Shown here one piece after another: positions 17,210-26,939 of a DNA stretch of 64,000 bases (positions are counted from its first letter, which is position 1; the number at the start of each line of letters is the position of its first letter). Below the pieces are notes generated by a model that ran no database searches, was not told the origin of the DNA, and saw nothing but the letters and a program-made list of their open reading frames with translations. The stretch spans positions 1-64,000 of the forward strand of contig JAUIBH010000009.1 of NCBI GenBank assembly GCA_030427985.1, in the 5' to 3' direction. The stretch is from Bacteroidia bacterium (lineage in GTDB: Bacteria; Bacteroidota; Bacteroidia; Flavobacteriales; Flavobacteriaceae). The translations under genes were made by a program, and so were the position numbers.

Positions 17210-17836
17210 TTGAAGAAGATCATCAAAAAAATTACAATACTCCTTTTATTCCTATTAATCACTCATATTATTTTGTCCAAACCCAAAAAAGTCATTCCAG
17301 AAAATATAAAGCCCGAGGTTGAAGTAGCCTTAAGGCACTTCCCTGAACTCAAGCACATTCCCATAGAGTTCAAGTTTAAAAAGAACATTAAAAAATCTGT
17401 GATGCAGGCCCAGCCTACCTTTAAAGACATCTTTAAGGCCAAAGAAAATAGAAGCTATAAGATATTGATCAGTGAAAAGTTTAAAATTACTGGCGAGGAA
17501 TACCGAACCACCAATGTTCCCAAAGACGTCCTTATAGGATGGATTGGCCACGAACTGGGGCATGTCATGGATTACCAAAACCGGAGCAGTCTCAATCTGG
17601 TTGCATTTGGATTCAGGTATGCCTTTTTAAAGGAATATGTAAAAAAAGCGGAAAGAGCTGCCGATTCTTTTGCGGTTTTACGCGGCATGGCCGATTACAT
17701 CATCAAAACCAAGCAATTCATTCTTGAAAATGCCAAAATTGACCCGCTCTATAAAGAACGAATCAAAGAATATTATCTGTCACCAGACGAAATCATGGAA
17801 ATGGTGAAAGAAAAGGAAGAAGCTATTCAAGAGTAG
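17210..17836 (+). CDS. M48-like zinc metalloprotease, small exported form
   Basis: A 208-residue protein with an N-terminal membrane anchor or signal (ITILLLFLLITHIIL). Gluzincin motif His114-Glu115-Leu-Gly-His118 in IGHELGHVMDY; the third ligand is probably in KKAERAADSFA (ExxAD, Glu148), as in M48 peptidases. It is shorter than M48 enzymes and lacks HtpX-like membrane helices. Starts at TTG 17210, since no ATG precedes the signal sequence. It converges on the GH3 gene with only 3 bases between stops. Confidence 0.7.
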   Translation: MKKIIKKITILLLFLLITHIILSKPKKVIPENIKPEVEVALRHFPELKHIPIEFKFKKNIKKSVMQAQPTFKDIFKAKENRSYKILISEKFKITGEEYRTTNVPKDVLIGWIGHELGHVMDYQNRSSLNLVAFGFRYAFLKEYVKKAERAADSFAVLRGMADYIIKTKQFILENAKIDPLYKERIKEYYLSPDEIMEMVKEKEEAIQE

Positions 17837-17839
17837 GTA

Positions 17840-19366
17840 CTATCCCGTTTTTTCCGATACAAAATCTTCCCATTCGGCAAATTTTTCTTCACCCATCACG
17901 CGCTCCATTTTTACCTGTCCGCCTTTCTTTTTATTGGCGCCGCTCCACTCCGCAAATAGGTTCTGGGAGACAAAATTTACCTTAACTCCTTCCAAAGCTT
18001 TGCTTCGGGCCACTTTATAGTTTTTATTGGCACTTTTGAGATAGTCATCCAAAACTTTGGCCGTTTTGTCTGAATCAACCATACTGTCCGACCCCAAATA
18101 CCACGTGTGGTAGAAGCCATCATCAAAACGTTTTGCACACAGCGTGTATTCCGGAATTTTAACATCCAGTTCCTCCTCCAAATGTTTTACGGCATTGTTC
18201 AGTTTATTCACCGAAAGCTGAGATCCAACAGTGTTCAAAAAGAATTTTGTTCTTCCGGTAATCTTAACTTCCGCACGTTTTACATCGGTAAATTCAATCG
18301 TATCTCCAATAATATAGCGCCAAGCTCCCGCAACGGTTGATATGATCAGCACATAATCCTCGCCTTCCTCCACTTGATCCAAAGTCATGGACGGAGCATC
18401 ATCGGTGAGTGAGCCATCTTGGTTGATGTATTCCGGTTTAAACGGAACAAACTCAAAATAGATTCCGTTGTCGGTAATCAATCGCATAGCGGTGGTATCC
18501 GGCCTATCCTGAAAGGCCAAAAACCCCTCTGATGCCAAATAGGTGTCTATAATCTGGATGGGTTTTCCCAAGAGCGCATTGAAACTCTTCTCATAAGGGT
18601 CGAACGCTACACCACCTGAAGTATACACCTGCAGATTGGGCCAGATTTCGTGAATATGCTCCAATTCATGGTATTCAATCACTTTTTTGAGCATCAATTC
18701 CATCCAAGAAGGAATTCCGCTCAAAGCACCAATGTCCCAGTTTTTGGCTTCCTTGGCAATTTTAAGGACGCGATGGTCCCAATCATCAATCTGGGCTATC
18801 TCATCACCCGGCTTGTAGTATTTTTTAAACCAAAATGGGATGTTGCTTGCGCTGATGCCACTGATTTCGCCTTCTTTGCGCCCATTGTGTTCTTCCAAAT
18901 CGGTGGAACTGCCCAACATCATGATTTCTTTTTCAAAAAATTCAGCGGGCAAGTCAAAATTACTGAGTGCATAAATCTGTTTTATGCCCGCACCTTTAAT
19001 GGAAGACAGCATATCCTTGGTTACAGGTATCCGTTTGGATTTCTTTCCTGTGGTTCCTGAACTCAATGCAAAAAAATCAGGATTTCCCGGCCAGGTTACA
19101 TTGGGTTCACCTTTAATGGTTTTGTACCACCATTCTTTGGAGATTTTTTTGTAATCGAAAAAGGGAACAGATTGAGCAAAGGTCTTGGCCCTGTCTTTGG
19201 AAGACAAAATCGCTTCAAAATCGAAGTGTTTTCCAAATTGGGTGTCTTTGGCCTGGGAGAGCAAGTTCTGCAGCTCGTTTTTTTGTTCTTCAATAGGGTT
19301 TCGTTCCAAACTCAATGAACCCCTTGCTTCTATAAAACCCTTTATGATGTTCCCAATGATTGCCAT
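17840..19366 (-). CDS. GH3-family acyl-adenylate/amide synthetase
   Basis: A 508-residue GH3 auxin-responsive-promoter family protein, related to plant acyl-amido synthetases and part of the ANL (adenylating) superfamily. Marks: ATP-binding loop ALSSGTTGKKSKRIPVT, YTSGGVAFDPYEKS, LASEGFLAFQ, and a C-terminal domain with KITGRTKFFLN and TLCAKRFDDG. Widely present in Bacteroidetes, where the substrate is not established. Stand-alone, complete. Confidence 0.93.
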   Translation of the reverse strand: MAIIGNIIKGFIEARGSLSLERNPIEEQKNELQNLLSQAKDTQFGKHFDFEAILSSKDRAKTFAQSVPFFDYKKISKEWWYKTIKGEPNVTWPGNPDFFALSSGTTGKKSKRIPVTKDMLSSIKGAGIKQIYALSNFDLPAEFFEKEIMMLGSSTDLEEHNGRKEGEISGISASNIPFWFKKYYKPGDEIAQIDDWDHRVLKIAKEAKNWDIGALSGIPSWMELMLKKVIEYHELEHIHEIWPNLQVYTSGGVAFDPYEKSFNALLGKPIQIIDTYLASEGFLAFQDRPDTTAMRLITDNGIYFEFVPFKPEYINQDGSLTDDAPSMTLDQVEEGEDYVLIISTVAGAWRYIIGDTIEFTDVKRAEVKITGRTKFFLNTVGSQLSVNKLNNAVKHLEEELDVKIPEYTLCAKRFDDGFYHTWYLGSDSMVDSDKTAKVLDDYLKSANKNYKVARSKALEGVKVNFVSQNLFAEWSGANKKKGGQVKMERVMGEEKFAEWEDFVSEKTG

Positions 19367-19559
19367 TTCAATTCAACGTTTTAAATTTATTTCATAAATG
19401 TACTTCTCTGGCCCTTTGAAGCTTTACTCAATTCATTTTTTGATTGACTTGATTCAATAATCATGCGTCTTGCATCAAAAACAGCAGCTCCCTTAGATAT
19501 TTTTCCTACATTTAGAATCAGCAGCAAATAATCTTCCACCATATCCAAACTCATAGCAG

Positions 19560-22500
19560 ATGAAAAAATATGGTGCTTTTTTTACCATCTTTATTATTTC
19601 CCTCCAGTTTTTGCATGCCCAAAATTTCCTTTCGGGAACACTATTGGATGCCGATACAAAAGAACCTGTTGACTATGTGAACATTGGCGTTGTTGATCAG
19701 GCCAAGGGCACCGTATCATCGGATGATGGAACCTTTATGCTTAAGCTGGAAGATGGCGACATCAATACCATAAATACCGTCCAATTTTCAAGAATAGGGT
19801 ACGAAACCCTCACTTTTACCACTAAAGAACTGTACCAACACCTTCAGGAAAATCCCCATATTCTCATAAAGGAATCCTTTTATGAGTTGGAGGGCGTTAC
19901 GCTTAATCTAAAAAATGCGAAAAAAAATAGAGTAGGCTATGTTAGCAACGACAAGGAAAACTTTGCATTTTGGAACGATAGTCTTGCACTAGGCGGTGAA
20001 CACGCTTCAAAAATCCGTATCAAGGATGGCCCCTTAAAATTGGAGGACATGTCGTTCAATGTAATTGCAAGTATTTCAGACAGTATTTTGGTGCGAGTAA
20101 ACATTTACGAAATAGGAAGAGGAGGGCTGCCCGGCAAGAACATATCCAACCACAACATTCTCCACACTATTAAAGGGAAACGAGGAAGGGTAACCATAGA
20201 CCTTTCCCCATACAACATTGTTGTAAAAGACCATTTTATTGCCAGTTTGGAACTTCTTAAAATTTATGGGGGAAAAGTGGGTATTCTCATTTCTTCTTTT
20301 GATGACGGCGCCCGATCGTATTCCAGATTGATTAGTCAGGATAGCTGGAAAAGAATCCGAAAAGGCACTACCATTGCGTTCAGTTTAAACACTTCACTTT
20401 TGGAAGATGACCAATACATAGATGTTGTTGATTCTCAAAACAAGTTGCGCGACAAACCTGAACAAATTACCCTATTATGGGACACTTCCTACTCCATGAA
20501 AGGCAAAAATCTTGAGAAGGAACTGGCATTTTTAGATGATTACTTTGCTTACCTCAACCATGTTGGTGTTGAATTGAAATTGTTCGGCCATGCGCTTTCC
20601 ACAGAAAGATTTACCGTTGAAAATGGCAATTGGCAAGCGCTTAAAAAACGATTACTTGAAATTCCCTATGATGGTGCGGGCAAGCTTGAAGTACTCCAGG
20701 GACTACAACCAGATAATCATACCTTACTTTTTACCGATGGAAAAGGGTTTCCTGAGAATATTGATGAGAATTGGAGGGCCACAGTTTTTACAATCAACAG
20801 TAAGACAGATGCTAACCACGAATTGTTGAAATCCATTGCCGAAGGCTCTGAGGCCAACTACATAAATCTGGACAAAATTGATGATCAAGAACTGGCGTTG
20901 GACTACACCAAAAAACATATCGTTGATAATTTGGAGTACACCTCTTCAATTTCAAATGTCAATGCGCTTCGAGAAATAAAAGGAACGGTTACTGATTTTG
21001 ATGACCCGCTTCCCAATGTTACCATCAAGGTCAAGGGAACGGATAGAACGGTAAGGACCAATACTAAAGGAAACTTTTCCATTTCGGCAAAAAATGGTGA
21101 CATTTTGGAATTCACTTATCCGGGAAGGGAAAGTACAGAATCCGTGGTGAACACCAACACGGACCGACTCAGCATCACCATGCCCATGGGCGTAAAAGTG
21201 TTGGACGAAGTGGTCTTGGAAGAATATCGTAAAGTCAACGCCATTAAAGGTGCTGATCCCCGAAAGACCGATATAGCAACAAATTTTGGAACCATAGATG
21301 TTGAGCGAACCGGTTTTGCCATAAAGCAGATTCAAAATGATAAAATAAGCTCTATCCACCGGGACATCTCGGACGCCTTAAAAGGGAAATTTCCAGGAAT
21401 TCGTGTTTTTGGGGACGGAGAAAATGCCCGAATCGCATTGAGGGGTGGTGAAATTATAAAATCATATGCCGCTTGGGATGTTGACGGTCTTGTATATCCC
21501 CCGAACAACCCGCCGTTACACATTAATGTTTTAAACGTTAAGAGCGTAACCATTATGCCGGGTAGTTGGGCCGCCGCTCGGTATGGTCGGATTGCTTGGG
21601 GTGGAATTATTATCGTTAAAACAATCAATCAGTCTTTTGAGCAAGAAGCTACAAATAGAGATTCCAAATGGGATTCTTTGCGGTCTAATGACATCTACAA
21701 GAACGATGCAGTTCTTTTGGAGCAAACCCAAGGCAGTCTCCCTAGATATATCCAATGGATATCAGGAGCCGAATCGTTGAATGAAGCTTACGAGACTTAT
21801 TTGGAACAAAGAAAATTATTTGGACATCTGCCTCATTTTTATGCTGATGTTTATGCATTCTTTCTCCAAAAATGGGACAACAAAAATGTAGCCGAAAAAA
21901 TTCTTTCCAATATCGAAGAGATTTTTTCCGAAGATGCCAACGCTTTGCGGTTGCTTGCCTTTTACCTTGATGAAAATGGTTTGTTCGAGGAATCCCATAT
22001 CATCTATGCCAAAATATATGGCATGTTCCCTTCGCAAGCCCAGAGTTTAAGGGACTTGGCACACAGTCATGTTACTCTGGGGGAAGTACAAGAAGGTTGG
22101 TCGCTGTATAAAAAGTACTTGCTCGGCATAAGTGGTGAACTGGATGCGGAAGGTATTGACAAAATTATACGGGACGAAGCCATAACCTTGGCCAATCGGT
22201 ATCGTTCAGAAATTGATTTGGACTTACCCCCCACTGAAGATGAAATCGACGACATGGAGATTTTGGTTGAATGGAACAATCCCAATACCGAATTTGAACT
22301 GCAGTTTGTGGGACCAACAGGGCATTATTTTACGTGGAAGCATACCAAAGAGGCCAACCCAAGTTTAATCTCGGACGAAATCTTTAAAGGATATTTCTCC
22401 AACAGTTTCCAGATTAATGACCTAGAACAAGGTGAATGGCTGTTGAATGTAAAATATTTGGGAAACCAAACCAACTTTCCATCCTTTCTAAAAGCAACCC

Positions 22501-22613
22501 TAAAAAACAATTTAAACGGCACAGAAACCATAAAGGTCCTTCGACTACAGCAAAAGGGTGTAAATTTTCAGTTTTTAAAATTGACACCAGATAAGGTTTC
22601 CGATTTTGAATGA
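19560..22613 (+). CDS. Mosaic secreted protein: carboxypeptidase-regulatory, VWA, TonB plug, TPR-like and DUF2135-like
   Basis: A 1017-residue exported protein. After the signal peptide (FFTIFIISLQFLHAQ) comes a CarboxypepD_reg-like domain (about 22-100) and a jelly-roll-like part. Next is a VWA-type domain with MIDAS DTSYS near residue 308 (LLWDTSYSMKG, later TLLFTDGKG), then a second CarboxypepD_reg domain (from ~473, KGTVTDFDDPLPNVTIKVKG). A TonB-receptor plug follows (~590-690: ISDALKGKFPGIRV, SVTIMPGSWAAARYG), but no beta barrel. Residues ~730-870 are helical and TPR-like; the C-terminus (~890-1010, ILVEWNNPNTEFELQFVGP) resembles DUF2135/YfaP. Domain limits are by eye. Confidence 0.8.
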   Translation: MKKYGAFFTIFIISLQFLHAQNFLSGTLLDADTKEPVDYVNIGVVDQAKGTVSSDDGTFMLKLEDGDINTINTVQFSRIGYETLTFTTKELYQHLQENPHILIKESFYELEGVTLNLKNAKKNRVGYVSNDKENFAFWNDSLALGGEHASKIRIKDGPLKLEDMSFNVIASISDSILVRVNIYEIGRGGLPGKNISNHNILHTIKGKRGRVTIDLSPYNIVVKDHFIASLELLKIYGGKVGILISSFDDGARSYSRLISQDSWKRIRKGTTIAFSLNTSLLEDDQYIDVVDSQNKLRDKPEQITLLWDTSYSMKGKNLEKELAFLDDYFAYLNHVGVELKLFGHALSTERFTVENGNWQALKKRLLEIPYDGAGKLEVLQGLQPDNHTLLFTDGKGFPENIDENWRATVFTINSKTDANHELLKSIAEGSEANYINLDKIDDQELALDYTKKHIVDNLEYTSSISNVNALREIKGTVTDFDDPLPNVTIKVKGTDRTVRTNTKGNFSISAKNGDILEFTYPGRESTESVVNTNTDRLSITMPMGVKVLDEVVLEEYRKVNAIKGADPRKTDIATNFGTIDVERTGFAIKQIQNDKISSIHRDISDALKGKFPGIRVFGDGENARIALRGGEIIKSYAAWDVDGLVYPPNNPPLHINVLNVKSVTIMPGSWAAARYGRIAWGGIIIVKTINQSFEQEATNRDSKWDSLRSNDIYKNDAVLLEQTQGSLPRYIQWISGAESLNEAYETYLEQRKLFGHLPHFYADVYAFFLQKWDNKNVAEKILSNIEEIFSEDANALRLLAFYLDENGLFEESHIIYAKIYGMFPSQAQSLRDLAHSHVTLGEVQEGWSLYKKYLLGISGELDAEGIDKIIRDEAITLANRYRSEIDLDLPPTEDEIDDMEILVEWNNPNTEFELQFVGPTGHYFTWKHTKEANPSLISDEIFKGYFSNSFQINDLEQGEWLLNVKYLGNQTNFPSFLKATLKNNLNGTETIKVLRLQQKGVNFQFLKLTPDKVSDFE

Positions 22614-22773
22614 AATAAGCTCCGAAACTTTTTTCTCCAAATGGTCTCAGTGGTCGTTTTTAACATCCACATTCTTAATGTTTTCATAAATATGAAAATT
22701 GAATCGCTCCATAGACATAAAGTATTATACGAACTCTTATATTTAGCCAATCTAGATTAATTTTAAAATAAAA

Positions 22774-23001
22774 ATGACACAAGATCTACTGTCAAAAGCC
22801 GAAGAGTTCGAGAACAGGTCACTGAGCCATATGTCCACAAGCGATAGGGTTGAAGCGTCGAGAGAAGCCAAAAAGCTCATCCTATCCATCAATGAAATCT
22901 ATAAAAAGACCAAGGATTCCAAATTAATGGAGACCATGAAGAGTCTCACCGAGAAAAAGCGAAAAATAGAAAAGCGCCTCAAGGGAAAGCCTTTGGTTTA
23001 A
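22774..23001 (+). CDS. Small helical hypothetical protein
   Basis: A 75-residue, highly charged, all-helical protein (FENRSLSHMSTSDRVEASRE, ending KRKIEKRLKGKPLV). It has an ATG after an AT-rich leader and no overlap with neighbours. No family recognised; probably cytoplasmic. Confidence 0.65.
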   Translation: MTQDLLSKAEEFENRSLSHMSTSDRVEASREAKKLILSINEIYKKTKDSKLMETMKSLTEKKRKIEKRLKGKPLV

Positions 23002-23284
23002 GACCGAACGCTCTCCACTATTTAAATCGCATCCAAAATCCTTCCCCAACATCTTTCTTGCCCCTATACCGTAATTGTTTGATTGGCAGACAAAACAATA
23101 TGTATTTGCCTGTTGCCATCCTAGCCTATTTTTGCCCTAAAAAAACAGTTTTTCCATTTACATAGCAATTACTACCAATTATATCCTATTTCCTGCAACG
23201 AATAAAAATATGGATTGTTGACCCATTGTTTTGAGTAATTTCGATGAAAAGAAACACTCTCAATTAAAACAACTCGTAAACAAA

Positions 23285-23386
23285 ATGAACACTGTAGAAA
23301 CTAAGTTGGGCTACCTCTTTTGGTATTTTGTAATTGCCCTCTCCGTTTGCTCCCTTATCAATAGTCTTTACCTGTATATCTCTTAA
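23285..23386 (+). CDS. Possible single-pass membrane micro-protein
   Basis: A 33-residue frame: MNTVETKLGYLFWYF then IALSVCSLINSLYLYIS, one predicted transmembrane helix. A near-consensus -7 box TAATTTCG lies about 45 bases upstream. The surrounding interval 23002-23548 has no other convincing gene. Support is limited to frame, start, hydrophobic helix and promoter-like box. Confidence 0.35.
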   Translation: MNTVETKLGYLFWYFVIALSVCSLINSLYLYIS

Positions 23387-23548
23387 GCTATATAAACACC
23401 AACATCATCAATCAAAATTCTTCAGTAGTAAATAAGTCTCTTATGTATAAAGGCGCCCATAACAAGGCGTCTTTTTTTTGCACTAACACCTTAATTGATT
23501 CTAAGGTCAAAATTTTATTGGCTTATCTTTGGTTTAGATCTATTACCA

Positions 23549-24046
23549 ATGCGAGTTGCACTGCTTTTATTTCTCTTTTTCACATTGGGCCTGGTCTCAT
23601 GTGCCCAACAGTCCATCCCAAAGGTTCTGGAGGAACTCAATGACGGTACGGTTGACTATATTTCTGTAGATGCGTTACAAAATATGGAAGCCCCCTTTAT
23701 TTTGGATGCCCGTGAAAAAGAAGAATTTCAGGTAAGCCATTTGCAGCATGCCATTTGGGTAGGATACGATGAATTTGACATTACCAAAGTATTGCAACAA
23801 CTGCCCAACAAGGATAAACCTGTAGTTGTGTATTGTTCTATAGGGGTTCGTTCCGAAGATATTGGCGAGCAATTACTAAATGCCGGGTACACTAACGTTA
23901 AAAACCTGTACGGGGGCATATTTGAATGGAAAAAAGAGGGGCATGCCGTTTATGATGAAAATCAACAAGAAACCGAAAAGGTACATGCCTACAGCAAATA
24001 TTGGGGTCGTTTTTTAACCAAAGCAGATAAGGTATACAACCAATAG
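23549..24046 (+). CDS. Rhodanese-like domain lipoprotein
   Basis: A 165-residue lipoprotein (lipobox LGLVSC, then AQQS) with one rhodanese domain: FILDAREKEEFQVSHLQHA, the active-site loop VVYCSIGVRSEDI (Cys nucleophile) and YTNVKNLYGGIFEWKKEG. It could handle sulfane sulfur or related thiol chemistry in the periplasm. ATG 23549 is preferred over TTG 23495 because it starts exactly at the signal peptide. Similar lipoproteins occur near arsenosugar genes in this family, but the histidine kinase separates them here. Confidence 0.85.
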   Translation: MRVALLLFLFFTLGLVSCAQQSIPKVLEELNDGTVDYISVDALQNMEAPFILDAREKEEFQVSHLQHAIWVGYDEFDITKVLQQLPNKDKPVVVYCSIGVRSEDIGEQLLNAGYTNVKNLYGGIFEWKKEGHAVYDENQQETEKVHAYSKYWGRFLTKADKVYNQ

Positions 24047-24193
24047 ATTTCCGCTCCGCCCAATATGGTTATCGAATAAAAGCAAATGCACACAATTTTT
24101 TGGTAAAATATATGTTAAGTCTTTGTGTTTCTGTTGTTTTTTCTTACAGTTATTCTTGCAGATGAATAATTGATCTCTATTTAGAGAATTGGT

Positions 24194-26239
24194 ATGTTGA
24201 TGAAATCCATAAAAAAAGAGTTGATACTTCCCGTTGTGGTATTTGTAGTTTTTATGACCACGGTGTCCATTTTATGGAACAATTCATTAAAAACGCAAAA
24301 ATCCTCCTTCATTCAAGAAATCCGCAACACCGGTAATCTTCGTGCCCAAGAATTCTTCTCTTCCGTTAGGTACAATGTTAAATCACTTGAAAACCTAAAA
24401 CAACGTATTGAAATGACCGATGGGTCGTATTTTCAATATTGGGAGCAGGATGCCAAGCTTATTTTGGAACAGAACCCATCTTTTAAATTTGTGGAATGGG
24501 TAGATAGTCTCATGGTCATAAGGGTAGTGACCCCTTTAAAAGGAAACGAAGCTGCCATTGGCCTAGATTTATCCACACATCCAAGGAGTACAGAATGGAG
24601 AAGGCATATGGCCAATGCTTCTACCAATATCTCTTCATGGACAGAACTACACCAAGGGGGAAATGCCTTTTTGGTAGATGTGCCCGTTTTCTTTAAAGGA
24701 AGGTTCCAAGGGTCTATCACAGCCGGGATGGATTTTACCAACCCCTTCAACGAACTGTCTTCCAACCTAGGTACATATGCCATTGAAATACAGGATGAGA
24801 ACGGCACTGTTTTTTATGCAAAGAACAATTCCACCGAAGATGCCATTGCCAACGAGTATGTATTCACCACTTCTTGGGAGGTAGATCCACTTGACAAACG
24901 GGAATGGACGTTTAAATTGATGCCTTCAGGTTCAGATTTTATGGTGGCAAGACAAAAAGACACCTATATTTTGCTGATTTTTGGAACATTAATGGCATTG
25001 CTCACCAGTTCGCTTATTTATTTCTATCAGTCCTCGCGAAAAAAGAACATCCGCCTGAGCTATGTCAATGATAAGCTTAAAGATCTCAACAAATCTTTGA
25101 AAAAAGAAAGGCTGAAAGCTGAAAAATCATCCTTGGCCAAAACCGAGTTCATTTCCAACATGAGCCACGAGATACGAACCCCTTTAAATGCCATTATCGG
25201 TTTTATTGAAGTTTTAAAGCTTTCCAAATTACAAGGTTCCCTGCAAGAATATCTTTCATTGATGGATATCTCCTCAAAAAAATTGCTCATTCTAGTAAAC
25301 GATATTCTGGAAATTGACAAAATAGAATCTGGAAAGGTCAGCTTTAGGGAAGACATTTTTTCCCCGTTGGAAGAATTAAAGAATGTCATCAGCATTTATA
25401 GGCCCAATGCCGAAGAGAAGGGACTCCATATTCAACTTGATTCGCAGCATGAAAATGACCACAGCGTAAAAGGTGATGTTGGGAAATATGGGCAGATCAT
25501 TACCAATATTATTAGAAATTCCCTCAAGTTCACAGAAAATGGAGAAATAAGGGTTTTCTATCGTGAAGAAGTAAGGAAAGAAAACTTGGCCATTGAAATT
25601 ATTGTCAAGGATTCAGGAATAGGGATCCCAAAAAACAAATTGAAAACCATTTTTGACCGGTTTACCCAAATAGATACCGGCAAAGCAAAAAGACATGAGG
25701 GCAGTGGTCTTGGGCTCTACATTACCCGTAGGCTGGTGGAACTTTTGGGCGGAAAGATTTCTGTGGACAGCGAGATAAATATTGGTACCGAATTTTGCCT
25801 AAACCTGGAGTTCCCCATTGCAGAAGTAAAACAAGATTCCAGTTTGCCTTCTGCGGAACAAATAGACCTTAGCGGTTGTAAGGTTTTGATTGTGGACGAT
25901 AACCGGGTGAATGTCATTGTACTTAAAATGAGTTTGGAAAAATTGGGCATAAAAGCCGAATCGGTATGCAATGGATTACAAGCCGTGGAAGCCGTGGCCC
26001 AAAACGACTATGACCTTGTCTTTATGGACATTCACATGCCCAATATGGATGGGTTTCAAGCAACCAAGGAAATCAGGAAAGTCAATGAAGGCATCGCCAT
26101 TATTGGTCTTTCGGCTGACGTGACCAAAGAGGCCATTGATGAAGCCAAAGGTGTGGGCATGAACGATTACCTCACCAAACCCATTTCTTTTGATAAGCTT
26201 CGCACTATTTTGCCCGTTTATCTTATTAAAGTTTCCTAA
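24194..26239 (+). CDS. Hybrid sensor histidine kinase with receiver domain
   Basis: A 681-residue membrane kinase. First transmembrane helix at about 10-30, a periplasmic CHASE/CACHE-like sensor (~35-250), a second helix at ~260-280 (LLIFGTLMALLTSSLIYFY) and a short coiled coil. HisKA has the H-box SNMSHEIRTPLNAI; the ATPase domain has N-box NIIRNSLKFTENG, DSGIGIP and GSGLGLYITRR. The C-terminal receiver has acidic VDDN, phospho-Asp in VFMDIHMPNMDG and Lys in LTKPIS. No HPt or output regulator is adjacent. It precedes the arsenosugar operon by 70 bases; a functional link is not shown. Confidence 0.93.
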   Translation: MLMKSIKKELILPVVVFVVFMTTVSILWNNSLKTQKSSFIQEIRNTGNLRAQEFFSSVRYNVKSLENLKQRIEMTDGSYFQYWEQDAKLILEQNPSFKFVEWVDSLMVIRVVTPLKGNEAAIGLDLSTHPRSTEWRRHMANASTNISSWTELHQGGNAFLVDVPVFFKGRFQGSITAGMDFTNPFNELSSNLGTYAIEIQDENGTVFYAKNNSTEDAIANEYVFTTSWEVDPLDKREWTFKLMPSGSDFMVARQKDTYILLIFGTLMALLTSSLIYFYQSSRKKNIRLSYVNDKLKDLNKSLKKERLKAEKSSLAKTEFISNMSHEIRTPLNAIIGFIEVLKLSKLQGSLQEYLSLMDISSKKLLILVNDILEIDKIESGKVSFREDIFSPLEELKNVISIYRPNAEEKGLHIQLDSQHENDHSVKGDVGKYGQIITNIIRNSLKFTENGEIRVFYREEVRKENLAIEIIVKDSGIGIPKNKLKTIFDRFTQIDTGKAKRHEGSGLGLYITRRLVELLGGKISVDSEINIGTEFCLNLEFPIAEVKQDSSLPSAEQIDLSGCKVLIVDDNRVNVIVLKMSLEKLGIKAESVCNGLQAVEAVAQNDYDLVFMDIHMPNMDGFQATKEIRKVNEGIAIIGLSADVTKEAIDEAKGVGMNDYLTKPISFDKLRTILPVYLIKVS

Positions 26240-26309
26240 ATCAAAAAATCGGTTTAAAAATAAACGTGGTTTTGCCAGCTCCTAGACCCTTTATGGTATC
26301 TTTGAACGT

Positions 26310-26939
26310 ATGGACAAAAACCTACTTTTAATCCTTACCCGAAACCCTGAACTCGGCAAGTGCAAGACCCGATTGGCAAAAAAAATCGGGGATGTTGCAG
26401 CTTTGGACATTTACAAATTCTTACTGGACCATACCGTTTCGTTCACCAAGAACCTTAATGTGGAAAAATGGGTGTACTACTCAGAAGAAATTTGGGAAAA
26501 TGATATTTGGGACAACAAGTACTATCAAAAAAAACTTCAGGTAGGCACTGACTTAGGCGAACGGATGTTGAATGCCTTTCAAGAAGGGTTCAATTCCGGT
26601 TTTGAAAAAATCATTATTATTGGCAGCGATATGTACCACCTTTCCCAAGCCGATATGGAAGAGGCTTTTTTGCGACTCAATGAACACGATTATGTAGTGG
26701 GTCCAGCAGAAGATGGTGGATATTATCTGTTGGGCATGAAATCCCTTAATAAGAAAGCTTTCCAAAACAAATCGTGGGGTACTGATACCGTTTTGTCCGA
26801 TACCTTGAAGGATTTGGAATCTGGAAGCATTTTTATGCTTCCCGTGAAGAACGATGTAGATTACTACGAAGACATTAAAAACATTGAGGCTTTCCAGCCT
26901 TTTTTAAAACACATAAAGAATGACCCAAGCACAACTTGA
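26310..26939 (+). CDS. TIGR04282-family arsenosugar-associated glycosyltransferase
   Basis: A 209-residue CofC-like nucleotidyl/glycosyltransferase of the arsenosugar group. Marks: LLILTRNPELGKCKTRLAK (family N-terminus), IIIGSDMYHLSQADME and DYVVGPAEDGGYYLLGM. First gene of a tightly packed operon; it overlaps the next gene by 20 bases. Assignment to arsenosugar synthesis rests on family naming and on ArsM in the operon. Confidence 0.88.
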   Translation: MDKNLLLILTRNPELGKCKTRLAKKIGDVAALDIYKFLLDHTVSFTKNLNVEKWVYYSEEIWENDIWDNKYYQKKLQVGTDLGERMLNAFQEGFNSGFEKIIIIGSDMYHLSQADMEEAFLRLNEHDYVVGPAEDGGYYLLGMKSLNKKAFQNKSWGTDTVLSDTLKDLESGSIFMLPVKNDVDYYEDIKNIEAFQPFLKHIKNDPSTT

